From positions 72,682,300 to 72,746,299 of the forward strand of contig CM049314.1 in the NCBI GenBank assembly GCA_026874595.1: a stretch of DNA of 64,000 bases, written 5' to 3'. This document shows, piece by piece, positions 35,710 to 46,555 of this stretch. The number at the start of each line of letters is the position of its first letter. The stretch's first letter is position 1. Under the pieces are notes generated by a model that was given only the letters and a program-made list of their open reading frames with translations, was not told the origin of the DNA and made no database searches. A program made the translations under genes and the position numbers. This stretch comes from Sipunculus nudus (Eukaryota > Annelida > Sipuncula > Golfingiida > Sipunculidae).

Positions 35710-37120
35710 CATATTAGCATGGATGTCTGCAGCCAAATTGTGTATGTAAGTTGCCCCCCATACCACAAAATCCAGAAAGCCGTCCAAGTTGTATACATAT
35801 GAAAATTTAAGGCAGATAAGTCAAACCACTACATGTATATGAGTGATTTTAGCCCATGGCAGACAAACAGACGGACGCTGAGCAAAAATGGTTGCAGGTG
35901 ACGCCACCAGTTTTGCGTATGATAAAGAGCTATGTGAGAACTATACACATGCAAAACTTTGGCCCAATCGGTCAAACGGTTCCCAAGATATGAGCTTGGA
36001 TGTCTGATGCATAAACTAGAATGCAGGTGGCGCCACCTGTCATAAAATAAAGAGAGCTGTCGGGGATGTATAAACCTGCAAAATTTTAGGCAGATATGTC
36101 AAACTACTGCCGAGATATGAGTGATTTTATCCAATGGCAGACAAACAGACAGGAGCTGTGCAAAAATGGCTGCAGGTGGCGCCACCAGTTTTGCGTATGA
36201 TTAAGAGCTATGTGAGATCTATACACATGCAAAATTTTGGCCCAATCGGTCAAACGGTTCCCGAGATATGAGCTTGGATGTCTGCAGTGTAAACGTGAAT
36301 GTAGGTGGCGCCACCTGTCATAAAATCAGAAAAGCTATCCAGGATGTTTAGGCATGCCGAATTTCAGGTGAATTAGTCTAGTCACTGCAGAGATATGACT
36401 GATTTTAACCCAAGGCAGACGAACAGATGGACACTGTGCAAACATGGTTGCAGGTGGCGCCACCATTTTTGTGTATGTTATAAAGCTCTCCAAGGGCTAC
36501 ATTTGTGCAAAAAAAATTTCCTGATCGCTCACACGGTTCCCGAGATATGAGCTTGGATGTCTGCAGCGTAAACGTGAATGTAGGTGGCGCCACCTGTCAT
36601 AAAATCAGAAAAGCTATCCAGGATGTGTATGCATGCCGAATTTCAGGTGAATTAGTCAAGTCACTGCAGAGATATGACTGATTTTAACCCAAGGCAGACG
36701 AACAGATGGACACTGTGCAAACATGGTTGCAGGTGGCGCCACCATTTTTTTGTGTATGTTATAAAGCTCTCCAAGGGCTACATTTGTGCAAAAAAATTTT
36801 CCTGATCGGTCAAACGGTTCCCGAGATATGAGCTTGGATGTCTGCAGCGTAAACGTGAATGTAGGTGCCGCCACCTGTCATAAAATCAGAAAAGCTATCC
36901 AGGATGTTTAAGCATACCGGATTTCAGGTGAATTAGTCTAGTCACTGCAGAGATATGAGTGATTTTAACCCAAGGCAGACGAACAGATGGACACTGTGCA
37001 AACATGGTTGCAGGTGGCGCCACCATTTTTTTGTGTATGTTATAAAGCTCTCCAAGGCTACATTTGTGTAAAAAAAATTTCCTGATCGGTCAAACGGTTC
37101 CCGAGATATGTGGGTTTATG
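35710..37120. repeat. dimeric satellite array with GGTGGCGCCACC palindromes
   Basis: The palindrome or a one-base variant occurs at about 35897, 36027, 36174, 36303, 36452, 36582, 36732, 36864 and 37013. Spacings alternate between ~130 and ~149 bp, so the higher-order unit is about 280 bp with two sub-units. One is followed by TGTCATAAAATCAGAAAAGC, the other by ATTTTTGTGTATGTTATAAAG. CGGTTCCCGAGATATGAGC recurs in each dimer. The last three dimers are nearly identical, implying recent amplification or homogenisation. Confidence 0.85.
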
Positions 37121-37276
37121 TGTGGAAACAGACGCACAAACGGACGCAGAGCGCAGAGGAAAGGTCAGAGGACAAAACAAAATCGGGGCGCAGCAGTTCA
37201 CATGTTACCCGAACATAATCCCGGGTTTTGTAAAATTCCGCCCAGCGGTTACGGAGGAGTTCTCCGGACACCTACG

Positions 37277-37303
37277 CGGCGGCGGCGGCGGCGGCGGCGG
37301 CGG
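37277..37303. repeat. (CGG)9 trinucleotide run
   Basis: Nine uninterrupted CGG units, between the satellite array and the NHL exon, in otherwise AT-rich DNA. Confidence 0.95.
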
Positions 37304-37397
37304 CGTGCAGCTAAAAACATAGTATCCGCAAAATTCTGTTTTGGCGGATACAATTACTAGGCGGTGATGTTATAAAGTGTCCTTACAGGATAACGCA

Positions 37398-37738
37398 GGG
37401 ACCGGACTCGACTGCATGTGATTGTTGGTGATACATGGTCGCTCAGTGGTCGTGGTCGGGATGATGGACAGATTGCATTTCCGTGTGATACAACAATGCT
37501 GCCTAACGGGTGTGATACAACAATGCTGCCTAACGGGTGTGATACAACAATGCTGCCTAACGGGAACATCCTCGTAGCTGACTGGAGCCTTCACAGAGCG
37601 TCAGAGTTTACGTTTGACGGCGTCTTTATCTGTCACCTGCCGACCACAAAAAACGGGTTGTTATATCCATACTCTCTTTGTGCTTCTCTTCCCTCTCTCA
37701 GGGTTTGTTGTTATGGTGGGTTATATTTATTCAAGTAG
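37398..37738 (+). CDS. 3'-terminal exon of an NHL-repeat (TRIM/NHL-type) protein, partial
   Basis: The frame reads GRGRDDGQIAFPCDTTMLPN, then after a tandem triplication GNILVADWSLHRASEFTFDG, VFICHLP and YPYSL...GGLYLFK before TAG at 37736-37738. The order Gly-x-Phe-x-x-Pro, LPNGNILVADW, HRxxEF, DG is an NHL six-bladed-propeller repeat. The closing segment resembles the C-terminal blade of invertebrate TRIM2/TRIM56-like NHL proteins, which bind RNA or protein partners. The exon may start at an AG near 37398 (GCAG); an in-frame stop lies at 37391. No upstream RING, B-box or coiled-coil exons were found in the window. It could be an exon of a gene extending left or an isolated fragment. Confidence 0.6.
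37484..37564 (+). repeat. perfect 27-bp in-frame triplication in the NHL exon
   Basis: Three identical units at 37484-37510, 37511-37537 and 37538-37564, each encoding CDTTMLPNG, one beta-strand plus turn of the blade. The length of 27 preserves the frame, and zero divergence implies a very recent expansion. Confidence 0.97.
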
Positions 37739-38677
37739 CCACAGTTTGTTAAATATTTTCAAAGACATGTTTGACTGCTTACATGGATTTAATATATTCA
37801 TAGTTATTGAACATACTTTAAACATGTTTTCAAACTTTACAAGAGAAATCCCCCCTTTTATAGTCAGACCTTTTATTTTCTTTTGACTATTTCTGCACTT
37901 AATTTGGACTTCAAATTAATGATGCATAACCTATTTTGTATACCCTTTTGACAATATACCTAGAATAGATGTATTTTCTTCGAAAGTTTTATTAATATTT
38001 AATAAATTGCCATCTGCCCAATGGACTGCTCGCTGGAGCATATGCGTTCTTATTTGCATGTTCGTGTTTGTGAGTGTGTGTGTTTGTTCACAACTTAACT
38101 CACGTAATCCTCAACGGAATCTCAAAAAGTTGTCAGGGTGTTTTTTTAAGAACTGTCTTATGAAGAATGAATTAAATTAGATTTGGTGTGGATCTGGTAT
38201 ATGATCCGTATTCAGCATCATCGTCAAAGAATATTCACAAAAGTAAATTCACTTATGCACGAAAATAAACTTTGGTATATGGGCCTATTAAGTGAATGCA
38301 AACATGCCGAGGCTTGCATTCCTTGCAATACCAATTCATAATTTATTATAAAACACATGATCTATGTAATATATATTTTAATTATGGAGTCCATACACAC
38401 AGCACGCGATACACCTGAGACAATTAAGAGGGTGACTAAGAACAGAGTGGGAGAATTCATTGTAAGGAAGTTTTAATAAACATGACGAAGTTGGTGACCC
38501 CGGCGCAAGACTTACAAAGCTGGTCTCTTTGGAAGTTTTATCTGTGACACGTTCAGGCAAGGAAAGAAATGCAAAAGAAAAAATAACCATCAACAAATGA
38601 AGAATCTATTACAAAAGGGATTCGGAAAATAGACCAAATAAATACGAAATACAATAGAAACATATGCATTATGATGG

Positions 38678-38732
<55 letters not shown>

Positions 38733-38916
38733 AATCAGCATGTAAATACACTGTTTCTGGCATTATGGACTCTATACATTGTCGTTCCATCATATATTAT
38801 CTCTGCACACGTTCCCACTTAATTACCACCTGACGAAGAAGTCCTTGTACTTAGAAAGTTCTTGTGTTAATAAACTAGTTAGTCTATCTAAAAGGTGTCA
38901 CTGTATATCTTAACTT

Positions 38917-38951
<35 letters not shown>

Positions 38952-39999
38952 CGTGAATTGCATGGCTTGCTTCTTCGTGATTTATATATAAACACACATT
39001 GACACAAAACACTCAGAGGAGAGCTGGATCCAGTATATTAATAGTAAAGTCGCATTATTCAGAAAAGCAATGCGTTTGACTAGTCTGTTGTAAAAACCAG
39101 TCCTATTATTTGATGCAGGCCCCAAGCAATTAACAAAGCAATTTGTTTATGCTGGATCTTATGAACATGTGAACATACTTTAGCAGCTGTGGTTGTTCAA
39201 AACTGCATTTAGATCATCAGTTTAAATGAGTGGACATTCAAATGAAAAGATATCTGAGAATCTCAATCCGTTTAATTAAAATATTTTATGATAATCTGTT
39301 CTGCCTTTAGATATTTATTGAAAGTAGTATCGGACTGTTATGAAACGGCGAAGAAAACACCTTGACATAGTTTCATTAACAAAGTGTTGTTAATGTACAC
39401 TTGTGCTTATTAACAGAGCATGGTGACGGACTATGCAGCATGACAGTGGTGCAACAATTTGAATAAAATGTTATTGGATATGGAATTCAAGAGTTCATAA
39501 ATTCCATAAAGATATAAGCACGGGCCTGGGGACTCACTACGCGGCACTGTACCCTCCCCCTGCAACGATACCCAAATTGTCCCCTTTGTCCAGTTTATCG
39601 TAAGAGAATGCTTCATGCAATGAGGGATAGTAGCAAAGATAGCAAATGCTACGGGCCCCGCGCTTTTAGGAATTCCGCGCCTCCGGATTGCTTTCAGAAA
39701 TGATGATGTTTGAAACAGAAATCTTTTTCATATTGAGGGATAAAGTAAAACAACACTTTCAGATGACAAGCCCTTCTTTGCACTATTGTGTTCAAGACTT
39801 GAACACATCTGATGCATTCTCTGAATCCTTGTAATGATATGTTCAAGCAATGCTGTCTACCTTTTAAGACATTTATTTGAAGCAGACAGAGAAGATGCCG
39901 ATAAGATGTAATAATTATCACCATCAAACGAATGAAATGATAAAAGTTTTTTTCCCAGTATCATAGATACAGTGTTCAGAATTACAAACTCATTCGCAA
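37739..39999. other. unassigned AT-rich DNA with two (TA)n runs
   Basis: (TA)n at 38686-38731 and 38920-38948. Short GC-rich islands near 39520 and 39655 (GGGCCCCGCGC). No protein-like frame was recognised. Confidence 0.4.
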
Positions 40000-40415
40000 G
40001 TGTTCAAAGCCATTTGTTCCTTGTTATTATTGACAACTTGCTATCTGTTCTTCATGTTATCGGCTTCTTACATATCTTACGTTGCCACTTGGAAGAATGA
40101 GTTCATATCTTGTAAAACCTTACCAGGAAGACTGAGCATAATGTCTTTATGGATTAATTATGTAAAGTTTTCTGAACTGGTGAAAGCTACGACCTCTTTA
40201 TGCGGTCGCGATTGTGGGTAGAGCCGAACATACGATATTGTGATGGACCAATTCCTTTAAGCGGTTGCGGTACGTATACGACCTGTCATCATCATGATAA
40301 AGACATTAACTTGCCGGTCGGAGTACATTTCTCTCAAAAGAAACACTCGACAGAATGCATGCAGATTTGCGTTCTAAAGGGTTGCCCAACCGACACACGA
40401 CAACGACAAATATAG
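40000..40415 (+). CDS. possible small secreted Cys-rich reading frame, broken, unrecognised
   Basis: The frame 40000-40221 begins with a hydrophobic leader (KAICSLLLLTTCYLFFMLSA) that looks like a signal peptide or anchor and ends CGRDCG. An overlapping frame from about 40200 to TAG at 40413-40415 continues with Cys at a spacing of roughly C-x8-C-x5-C-x24-C-x3-C-x4-C. The two frames are offset, so if they are one gene it carries a small frameshift or a hidden splice junction. No family recognised. Confidence 0.25.
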
Positions 40416-40515
40416 GAACTTAAAAGTGTTTGACAAATTTGACAGAAAGGATTAAATCGTGATGCTGGTTTTATGGCGCACTACAGATATTGAGGCCTAC
40501 CCTAATGATTTCATA

Positions 40516-40542
40516 TTATACTGTACTACATTGTACGAATAA

Positions 40543-40596
<54 letters not shown>

Positions 40597-40600
40597 CATT
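40516..40600. repeat. (TA)n microsatellite
   Basis: TA run at about 40543-40592 in AT-rich DNA. Confidence 0.95.
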
Positions 40601-41034
40601 ATTAGCACCGAACGACCCTCCATATCGATAATAACGTGACGGCATTCCTCGCGCAGACGTGCACATTCCCGAAAATGATGCAGCCGTGTTATCAGATCAC
40701 CTCTTAGGCGTACACACAATAAAAATATCAAGTAAACCACAAACATCAACAGCTTGTACGTAAACTTTCTCATACTGACTATTTAATTATCATTTAATAA
40801 ACTATTTATGTATGGATTAAATCTGTTCAATATAATGGACTAGCACAACCAGATCGCTACTACACTTGTCGTCAAACAACATCGACATTAAGCCAATAAG
40901 CATTATGATCTACAAACCATTTATGTGCCAAAGGGCATGAATTCATCATTACCGGGATACTCATAACCTACCAATATGGGTAAAACAACAATGACACACT
41001 CGGTACCTGGGTCAACATGGTACAAATTCTGAGT

Positions 41035-41175
41035 AGCCAATTACAGATCCAACACACTCACGGTCTCAATCGGAATATTGTGGGTTCGATTCCCACCGTC
41101 AGTGAACCGTCTTTTCTGTGTATACCCTTTCAATCTATAAACAATGAACCAGCATGGCTATTCATATATCTATAT
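41035..41175 (+). repeat. tRNA-derived SINE, 5'-degenerate copy
   Basis: GTGGGTTCGATTCCCACCGTCA gives a B box (GGTTCGATTCC), and the downstream part (TCTTTTCTGTGTATACC, AATGAACCAGCATGGCTATT) matches the copy at 41318. The A box is not clear. Confidence 0.65.
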
Positions 41176-41262
41176 ATAATATATGCAGCAGACCATATTA
41201 GGCCAATAGTTCTCCCTGCTGCATGTATAGTCACATGAAGTGGGACTTTAAAATCACCACCG

Positions 41263-41289
41263 TGACGTCACTTTTTGGTTCCTATAAAA
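41263..41289 (+). promoter_or_regulatory. CRE-like palindrome followed by TATA box
   Basis: TGACGTCA at 41263-41270 and TATAAAA at 41283-41289, directly ahead of the SINE head. The arrangement looks like a pol II promoter, but no reading frame follows. Confidence 0.3.
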
Positions 41290-41317
41290 GGGTGCAAATA
41301 CAAAGAAGGGAAAGGAA

Positions 41318-41450
41318 TCTGGCGTAGCCAAGTGGTAAGGCCACCGACCGGACATCAGAAGATCGTGGGTTCGATTTCCGACGTCAATGAACCGACTTTT
41401 CTGTGTATACCATTTCCATAAACAATAAAACAGCATGGATATTCATATAT
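41318..41450 (+). repeat. tRNA-derived SINE with A and B boxes
   Basis: TAGCCAAGTGG (41325-41335) fits the pol III A box and GGTTCGATTTCC (41368-41379) the B box, spaced as in a tRNA. The sequence does not fold into a full tRNA with CCA-side pairing, and the tail shared with 41090-41170 marks a SINE rather than a tRNA gene. Confidence 0.75.
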
Positions 41451-41541
41451 AAATATAAATATATAAATTTCCTTATAAAGTTCTCCGTTAATATGAATAT
41501 CTGATAAATTAAAATATCGGGTAAATGTAGAGTAAAATTCG

Positions 41542-43798
41542 AATGTAGACCAGATGGCCGAAACTCAGAATGCCGAAACAAATTTTCACATACCGAAAAT
41601 GCCGCAGCCCATCTTGCCGAAAAAGAAAATAAATAATAGCGAATAATGTGATTAATGCGCAGTAAAGTTATAAGTACGTTGTCTGTTAAGGTACTTAAAC
41701 AAAATTTGATACCATCCTCTTAATATTTTCAAATAATAATTGATTTATTCGGCATGTCGGCAGCGGCACTACGATAATGTCGGCATGACAACCCAGTCCC
41801 ATGCACTAAATGTCCCTGGCTTTATTAATCCCTCATTTTGCAGGTATAGTCAGATTTACTGACTTTCATGAAGAGATTTATATCTTGTCACATTTATGCT
41901 TCTTTAGGAACTATTTTTTTTTAGTTTACACATCGTTCAACTGCATATGAGCTAAGATGGAGGCGGTCGCGTGGGGAACTCACGGGAGCGTAGCGGCACT
42001 CGGAAATCAGCAAGGAAACCCGCCGGACGACACTGGACCCGTAACCCGAAATATCAAGGAAACCTAGCTCTTACATACCGTCCATTCACCCATCCATTTC
42101 TCATTTGAACTTTCTTTTCATAATGACAGTCATTTTTTTTTTTACATTTTGTCTTAGTTACCATTAAACATATGTACATCAATGACACGCCTCAATAACT
42201 AGTTCATAATATTGCAGGCAAAAAAAAAACTACCAGTGATAATTCTCGGTCTTTATTGATATTTTTACGGATTTCTATCAGAAAATATTTCTATATATAA
42301 AAACGGTTGGAGAATTTCATAAAAATATACGTGTGTAATAAAACCAGAACTGAGAAGTCTGACAAGATTACTTCAAAGAGAGCGAACTCCTGTTTGTTTT
42401 CTTGCCTTTTATGGGGGCCCGTTACCGGTTGTGTTTGTATTGTTGTAATAACTAATTGTGTCGTTTGATTATAGAGTGACGAAGCAGTTCACAGTTAATT
42501 GAGTACGGGTATATAAAAATCTTATACATATTCTGCAATGAATAAAAAAATTATTTTTAAGATTTCGTATGTTTATAGATGCATACTTTGGGAAATGTGT
42601 ATGTTTGTTATATAATTATTCCGCAAGCACTATATGGAGTATTTACTGTTCTTTCATATATCAGTGCAATATTAACATAACTGGTCGATACAATGTGAAT
42701 AACGGCAATTAAATATCATAGATATTAGAAAAATAAAGATAAAATTAGGTTCAGATTAAAGTATTAATTTAAACATAAATCTGATGTATAAATTGATTAT
42801 TCACTGGAGAAAATGTGATTTTTATATGCTTCTGCTCATTTAGCTTGACCAACTACATCACTCTATTCAAAAGCCGGACATGCATGCTTATTACAACAAT
42901 ATACGCAAACCCAGTAGAGGCCCCCATAATTGACAAGCTAATTAACAAAACTGGACTTCGCTCTCTTCAAAGTAAATTTTGTTAGACCCACAAAGGTCTG
43001 GCTCTTTTAAAATTCTTCCACTAAAATTTTCACTTTAAAAAATCTTTGATTTATGGAAATAAAATTCCGTCAAAATATTGAAAAGACTCGAGTTTCTCTA
43101 TAATTAACTGAAATATTTTCGTTATATTTTCAAAGCAATGCGGACTGTATTGGTTTTACTGTTGGCTATTTTTAATTATACGAATAATTATGCATACTGG
43201 TATTAATCATAGCGTATTGTAAGATAGGTTTAATATTTAATCTTCCAAATGAAGGGGGGAGGTCTAAAACCCTCGGGGGTTTCCTTGCTATTTCCACGAG
43301 GGATTACGGGTCCAGTGTCTTCCGGCGGGTTTATACTTGCCGATTTCCGTGTGTCGCCAGTCTCGCCACTCTGCCCTGAGTTCCCCACGCGACCGCCGCC
43401 ATCTTGGCTAATATGTAGAACGATGTGTAAATTAAAAAAAAATATTTCACAAAGAAGCATAAATGTGACCCAAGATATAACTTTCTCCATGAAAATCAGT
43501 TAGTCTGACTATACCTGCAAAACGAGGGTCTAATATAGCCAGGGACACTTAGCGGGACCGAGTTGTCATGCCGCTGCCGACATGCCAAATAAATTACCGT
43601 TAATTATTTGAAAATATTAGAGGATGGTATCAAATTTTTTTAAAATACCTTAACAGACAACGGACTTATCACTTTACTGTGCAGTAATCACATTATTTGC
43701 TATTATTTATTTTCTTTTTCGGCAAGATGGGCTTCGGCATTTTGGGTTCGGTATTCTGGGTTTCGGCATTCTGGCTTTCGGCCATCTGGTCGACTACC
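41542..43798. mobile_element. Mutator-like element with ~520-bp inverted repeats and 9-bp target duplication
   Basis: TAAAATTCG flanks both ends (41533-41541 and 43799-43807). The left arm (about 41548-42066) and right arm (about 43279-43795) are inverted copies along their whole length, from ACCAGATGGCCGAAA at the tips to GACACTGGACCCGTAA and CAAGGAAACC inside. The tips carry several CAGAATGCCGAAA-type subrepeats. Long TIRs with a 9-bp duplication point to a Mutator-like or foldback element. No transposase was seen. The middle contains a second inverted-repeat element. Confidence 0.8.
42368..42975. mobile_element. inverted-repeat MITE nested in the Mutator-like element
   Basis: The left arm 42368-42419 (CAAAGAGAGCGAACTCCTGT to ATGGGGGCC) is matched in reverse at 42919-42975 (GGCCCCCATAAT to GGACTTCGCTCTCTT). 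Arms are ~52-57 bp with some mismatches. A target duplication was not determined. Confidence 0.65.
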
Positions 43799-43807
43799 TA
43801 AAATTCG

Positions 43808-44349
43808 TCCATCATGCACGACAATCCTGGATATTCATGTGCTTACAACTGTCTCACGGACTACTGACCGCCCGGTGCGCTAATTAGCCTTTATTAATTC
43901 TCGCCCGACAGATTTGAAGGGTTACCTCATGGACCATTGACCACTGTTTCTGCTAATTAGCCTTTGATAGGACTCGAGCCATCGGCTGAAATGGTTTCCC
44001 TCCTTGATTACATGCTAAATTAAATGTGTGATTTATGCGTTTATTCTACACGTGCTCCCCAGACAAACTGTCACAAGGTAGGTTGTATTATAAACACGGG
44101 ATACGCTATAAACATTCGTTTATTATTCGAGAGCATTACCTGTACGGTCAATCGGTGAATATGTTTTATAATTCATAATAAAATAAGTAAGAAAAACAGA
44201 CTTGATTCGTTTTTTATAGTTAATTCGAAGTATGAATCTGTATTTTGCTGGACTTATGTGGCCTCTCACCTTATTGACCTTTGCACTCACAATGGTTTTG
44301 AGTAGAAACGATTTCTGGGGGAAGGATGACGTTTTCCAGAAACATCGTT
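43808..44349. other. unassigned DNA
   Basis: GCTAATTAGCCTTTRAT appears twice, at about 43880 and 43953. No gene recognised. Confidence 0.35.
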
Positions 44350-44740
44350 TTTTTAAGATCACACACGAACAGGTAAACGTGCAGAAAGTATTTTTAAAGT
44401 TTAAAAAGGAAGACATGTTATATAAATCAAAATCTTTAAGGAATCTTGCTGACAATTGTGGCCTTTGACACATTCACGTGTTCTTTAATCTGTCAGCCAT
44501 TTTGCAGCATCGCTTTTCATAGATAACATACACGAACAGGTGAATGCACAGTAATTCTCTATTTTTTTAGTTGAAACAAAATGTTTTACTATAAACCAAA
44601 ATCCTTGAGGCATCGTATGAAACCTTTGACAACATTTGATAAATTCACGTGATCGGTAAGCGGTCAGATATTGGCAGTGAGATCTTTTTTTTTATCAATA
44701 ATAAATGAACACAGGTGAATATACAGGTTTTTTTCGTAGA
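44350..44740. repeat. three diverged ~170-bp tandem units
   Basis: CACGAACAGGTAAACGTGCAG and relatives start at about 44365, 44531 and 44705. Shared CCTTTGACA and ATTCACGTG segments occur in the first two intervals. Confidence 0.6.
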
Positions 44741-46250
44741 AAGTGTAGAAATTATAAATAAATAAAAAATATAAACTAATGAATTGAAACATCATTAAAT
44801 AAAAAAATCCAAAATAGACAATTAAGGAGTATCTAAATAATACGAGAAACACACGCAAGCCATTCGATGGCAGTTCATAGTGTTATAATGACGGCTACAA
44901 CCTTGAAGATAAACACCCTGTTTATTTTAATAGCCCGCTTAAATGAATATATTCGGTTGACAAATACGATATACAATTAAACGGGACCGACTGTACTCTT
45001 AGTATATAAGTGCTGAATGAATCCAAAAGTGCTCTATTTGCCTAATGCTGAGGGCAAAAACAAAAGTTTTGTTGCACATTAACACGTGTTTTCATGCTGT
45101 CGCAATCGTCAGATGTGAACTGTGTAGAAATGATTGGTGACATTATGTAATTACGTGCCAAAGCACTCAGAAATGGTCAGGTGGAAGTGTATGGGGATTA
45201 TGATTATGTCTGCGTTTGGAAATGAGCTCCGGTCTTTTGTTGAGCCTTTGAGTTGGAGAAATTTATGATTTGGACCTTTTCTTCCATTTGAGCTCCCCAG
45301 TGGAAGTTGTTATGTTTGCCTGGAAGGACAGGTTAATTTTGACCATAGACCGAAAGTTCGGTACTCTAGTGTGTCCGACCCTGCTGCTACTGACGGCTCT
45401 ACTTTGGAATATTTTAAATACCAGTCTTTACTACTGTTTAGCCATCAATCTACACAGCAGAGGGGCCCACAAGCTCATGCTTCGGGCTTGGCCACAAGTT
45501 TTAAACTGACTTTCAATACATAGGATTTCACATAACATGATTCCTGCACAATGCATTAACCAATCAGAGATTTACTTGAATCGTCACAAAGGCTACAATA
45601 AAAGAAAGTTGTGCACGGGAGATGAATGTAAGTGCAATTAAACTGAATAATGTTGCCATGTAATCAAGGCTTAGCAATGACAGTCAATATGTAAGTACCC
45701 AGCAACTCAACTTAGGTACGTAAATTTCAGTTCTGATGCTTCAATACACAAACTCAAATTAACATTAACACCTACACCTTGTTAGGATGAAATATACAGA
45801 GAGTGAGAATTGTAATAAAATGACTGGCCCGTTAGTACCTCACACACGTCCCCCTCCCCATAAAAATGTATTTTTAAGCAAAATTTAAATTTTCTACATG
45901 ATATCTTCATGCATACCAGTAGACTCCTACAAGCATATCCATGTCTGCACAGTGATTAAAAGGTAAATATAAGAAATTAAGAATGATATGCATACACTAT
46001 AACAAAATGGTTAACATGTATAAAAGAAGGTTGATGTGAAGACATTTAAGGTCATTACTTGCGTATCTGATTTTTGGAATGTACACATTTGTATTGTATG
46101 AATCATTCATTTTCATTTAAATAAGGAAGCAATAGCTCAGGCAATCTTCCAGCGGTAAATATATATGTATATGTGTTAGCTTGATTCTCTCATGTCTTTA
46201 GGTTAAGTTGTATTTTGCATAAACATTGCCACTTGGCAAAGACATAAACA
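44741..46250. other. unassigned DNA with one 84-codon frame
   Basis: The frame 45269-45523 is open without an ATG and is hydrophilic (for example RYSSVSDPAATDGSTLEYFK). It has no family that I recognise and could be an exon or retroelement debris. Otherwise AT-rich. Confidence 0.25.
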
Positions 46251-46254
46251 CATG

Positions 46255-46481
46255 AGGAACCAATGTCCATTTCGGTGCAATAACCGTAATAGAATATTGC
46301 CACTGATTATATCACCCGGCTCCTTAAGCAAATGGATTCTATATTTAGCTTTACCAAATTTCCCCAACCCCACAATATGCATTTAACGTGAGACTTATAA
46401 GCGTTCAAAGTGGAGAGACTAAAGAAAATATGGGCTGGTTTCAATAGCACATATGTTTTCATATACAATGACCTAAATCCT

Positions 46482-46555
<74 letters not shown>
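46255..46555. repeat. repeat family D, copy 1, ending in (CT)n(TA)n
   Basis: It matches 55377-55655 (CGTAATAGAATATTGCCA, CCGGCTCCTTAAG, GGAGAG-CTAAAGAAAATATGGG, ATAGCACATATGTTT). Both copies run into TA/GA-type microsatellites. Confidence 0.8.

Noticed and set aside
35710-37120. CRISPR-like array from regularly spaced palindromes
   Set aside because: The inter-palindrome sequences are themselves repeated and the genome is eukaryotic; it is a dimeric satellite.
37110-37322. Poly-Gly frame across (CGG)9
   Set aside because: The Gly run is just the trinucleotide repeat, and the flanking codons are satellite sequence.
41318-41390. Functional tRNA gene
   Set aside because: A and B boxes are present, but cloverleaf pairing is incomplete and the flanking tail is shared with a second copy, so it is a SINE.
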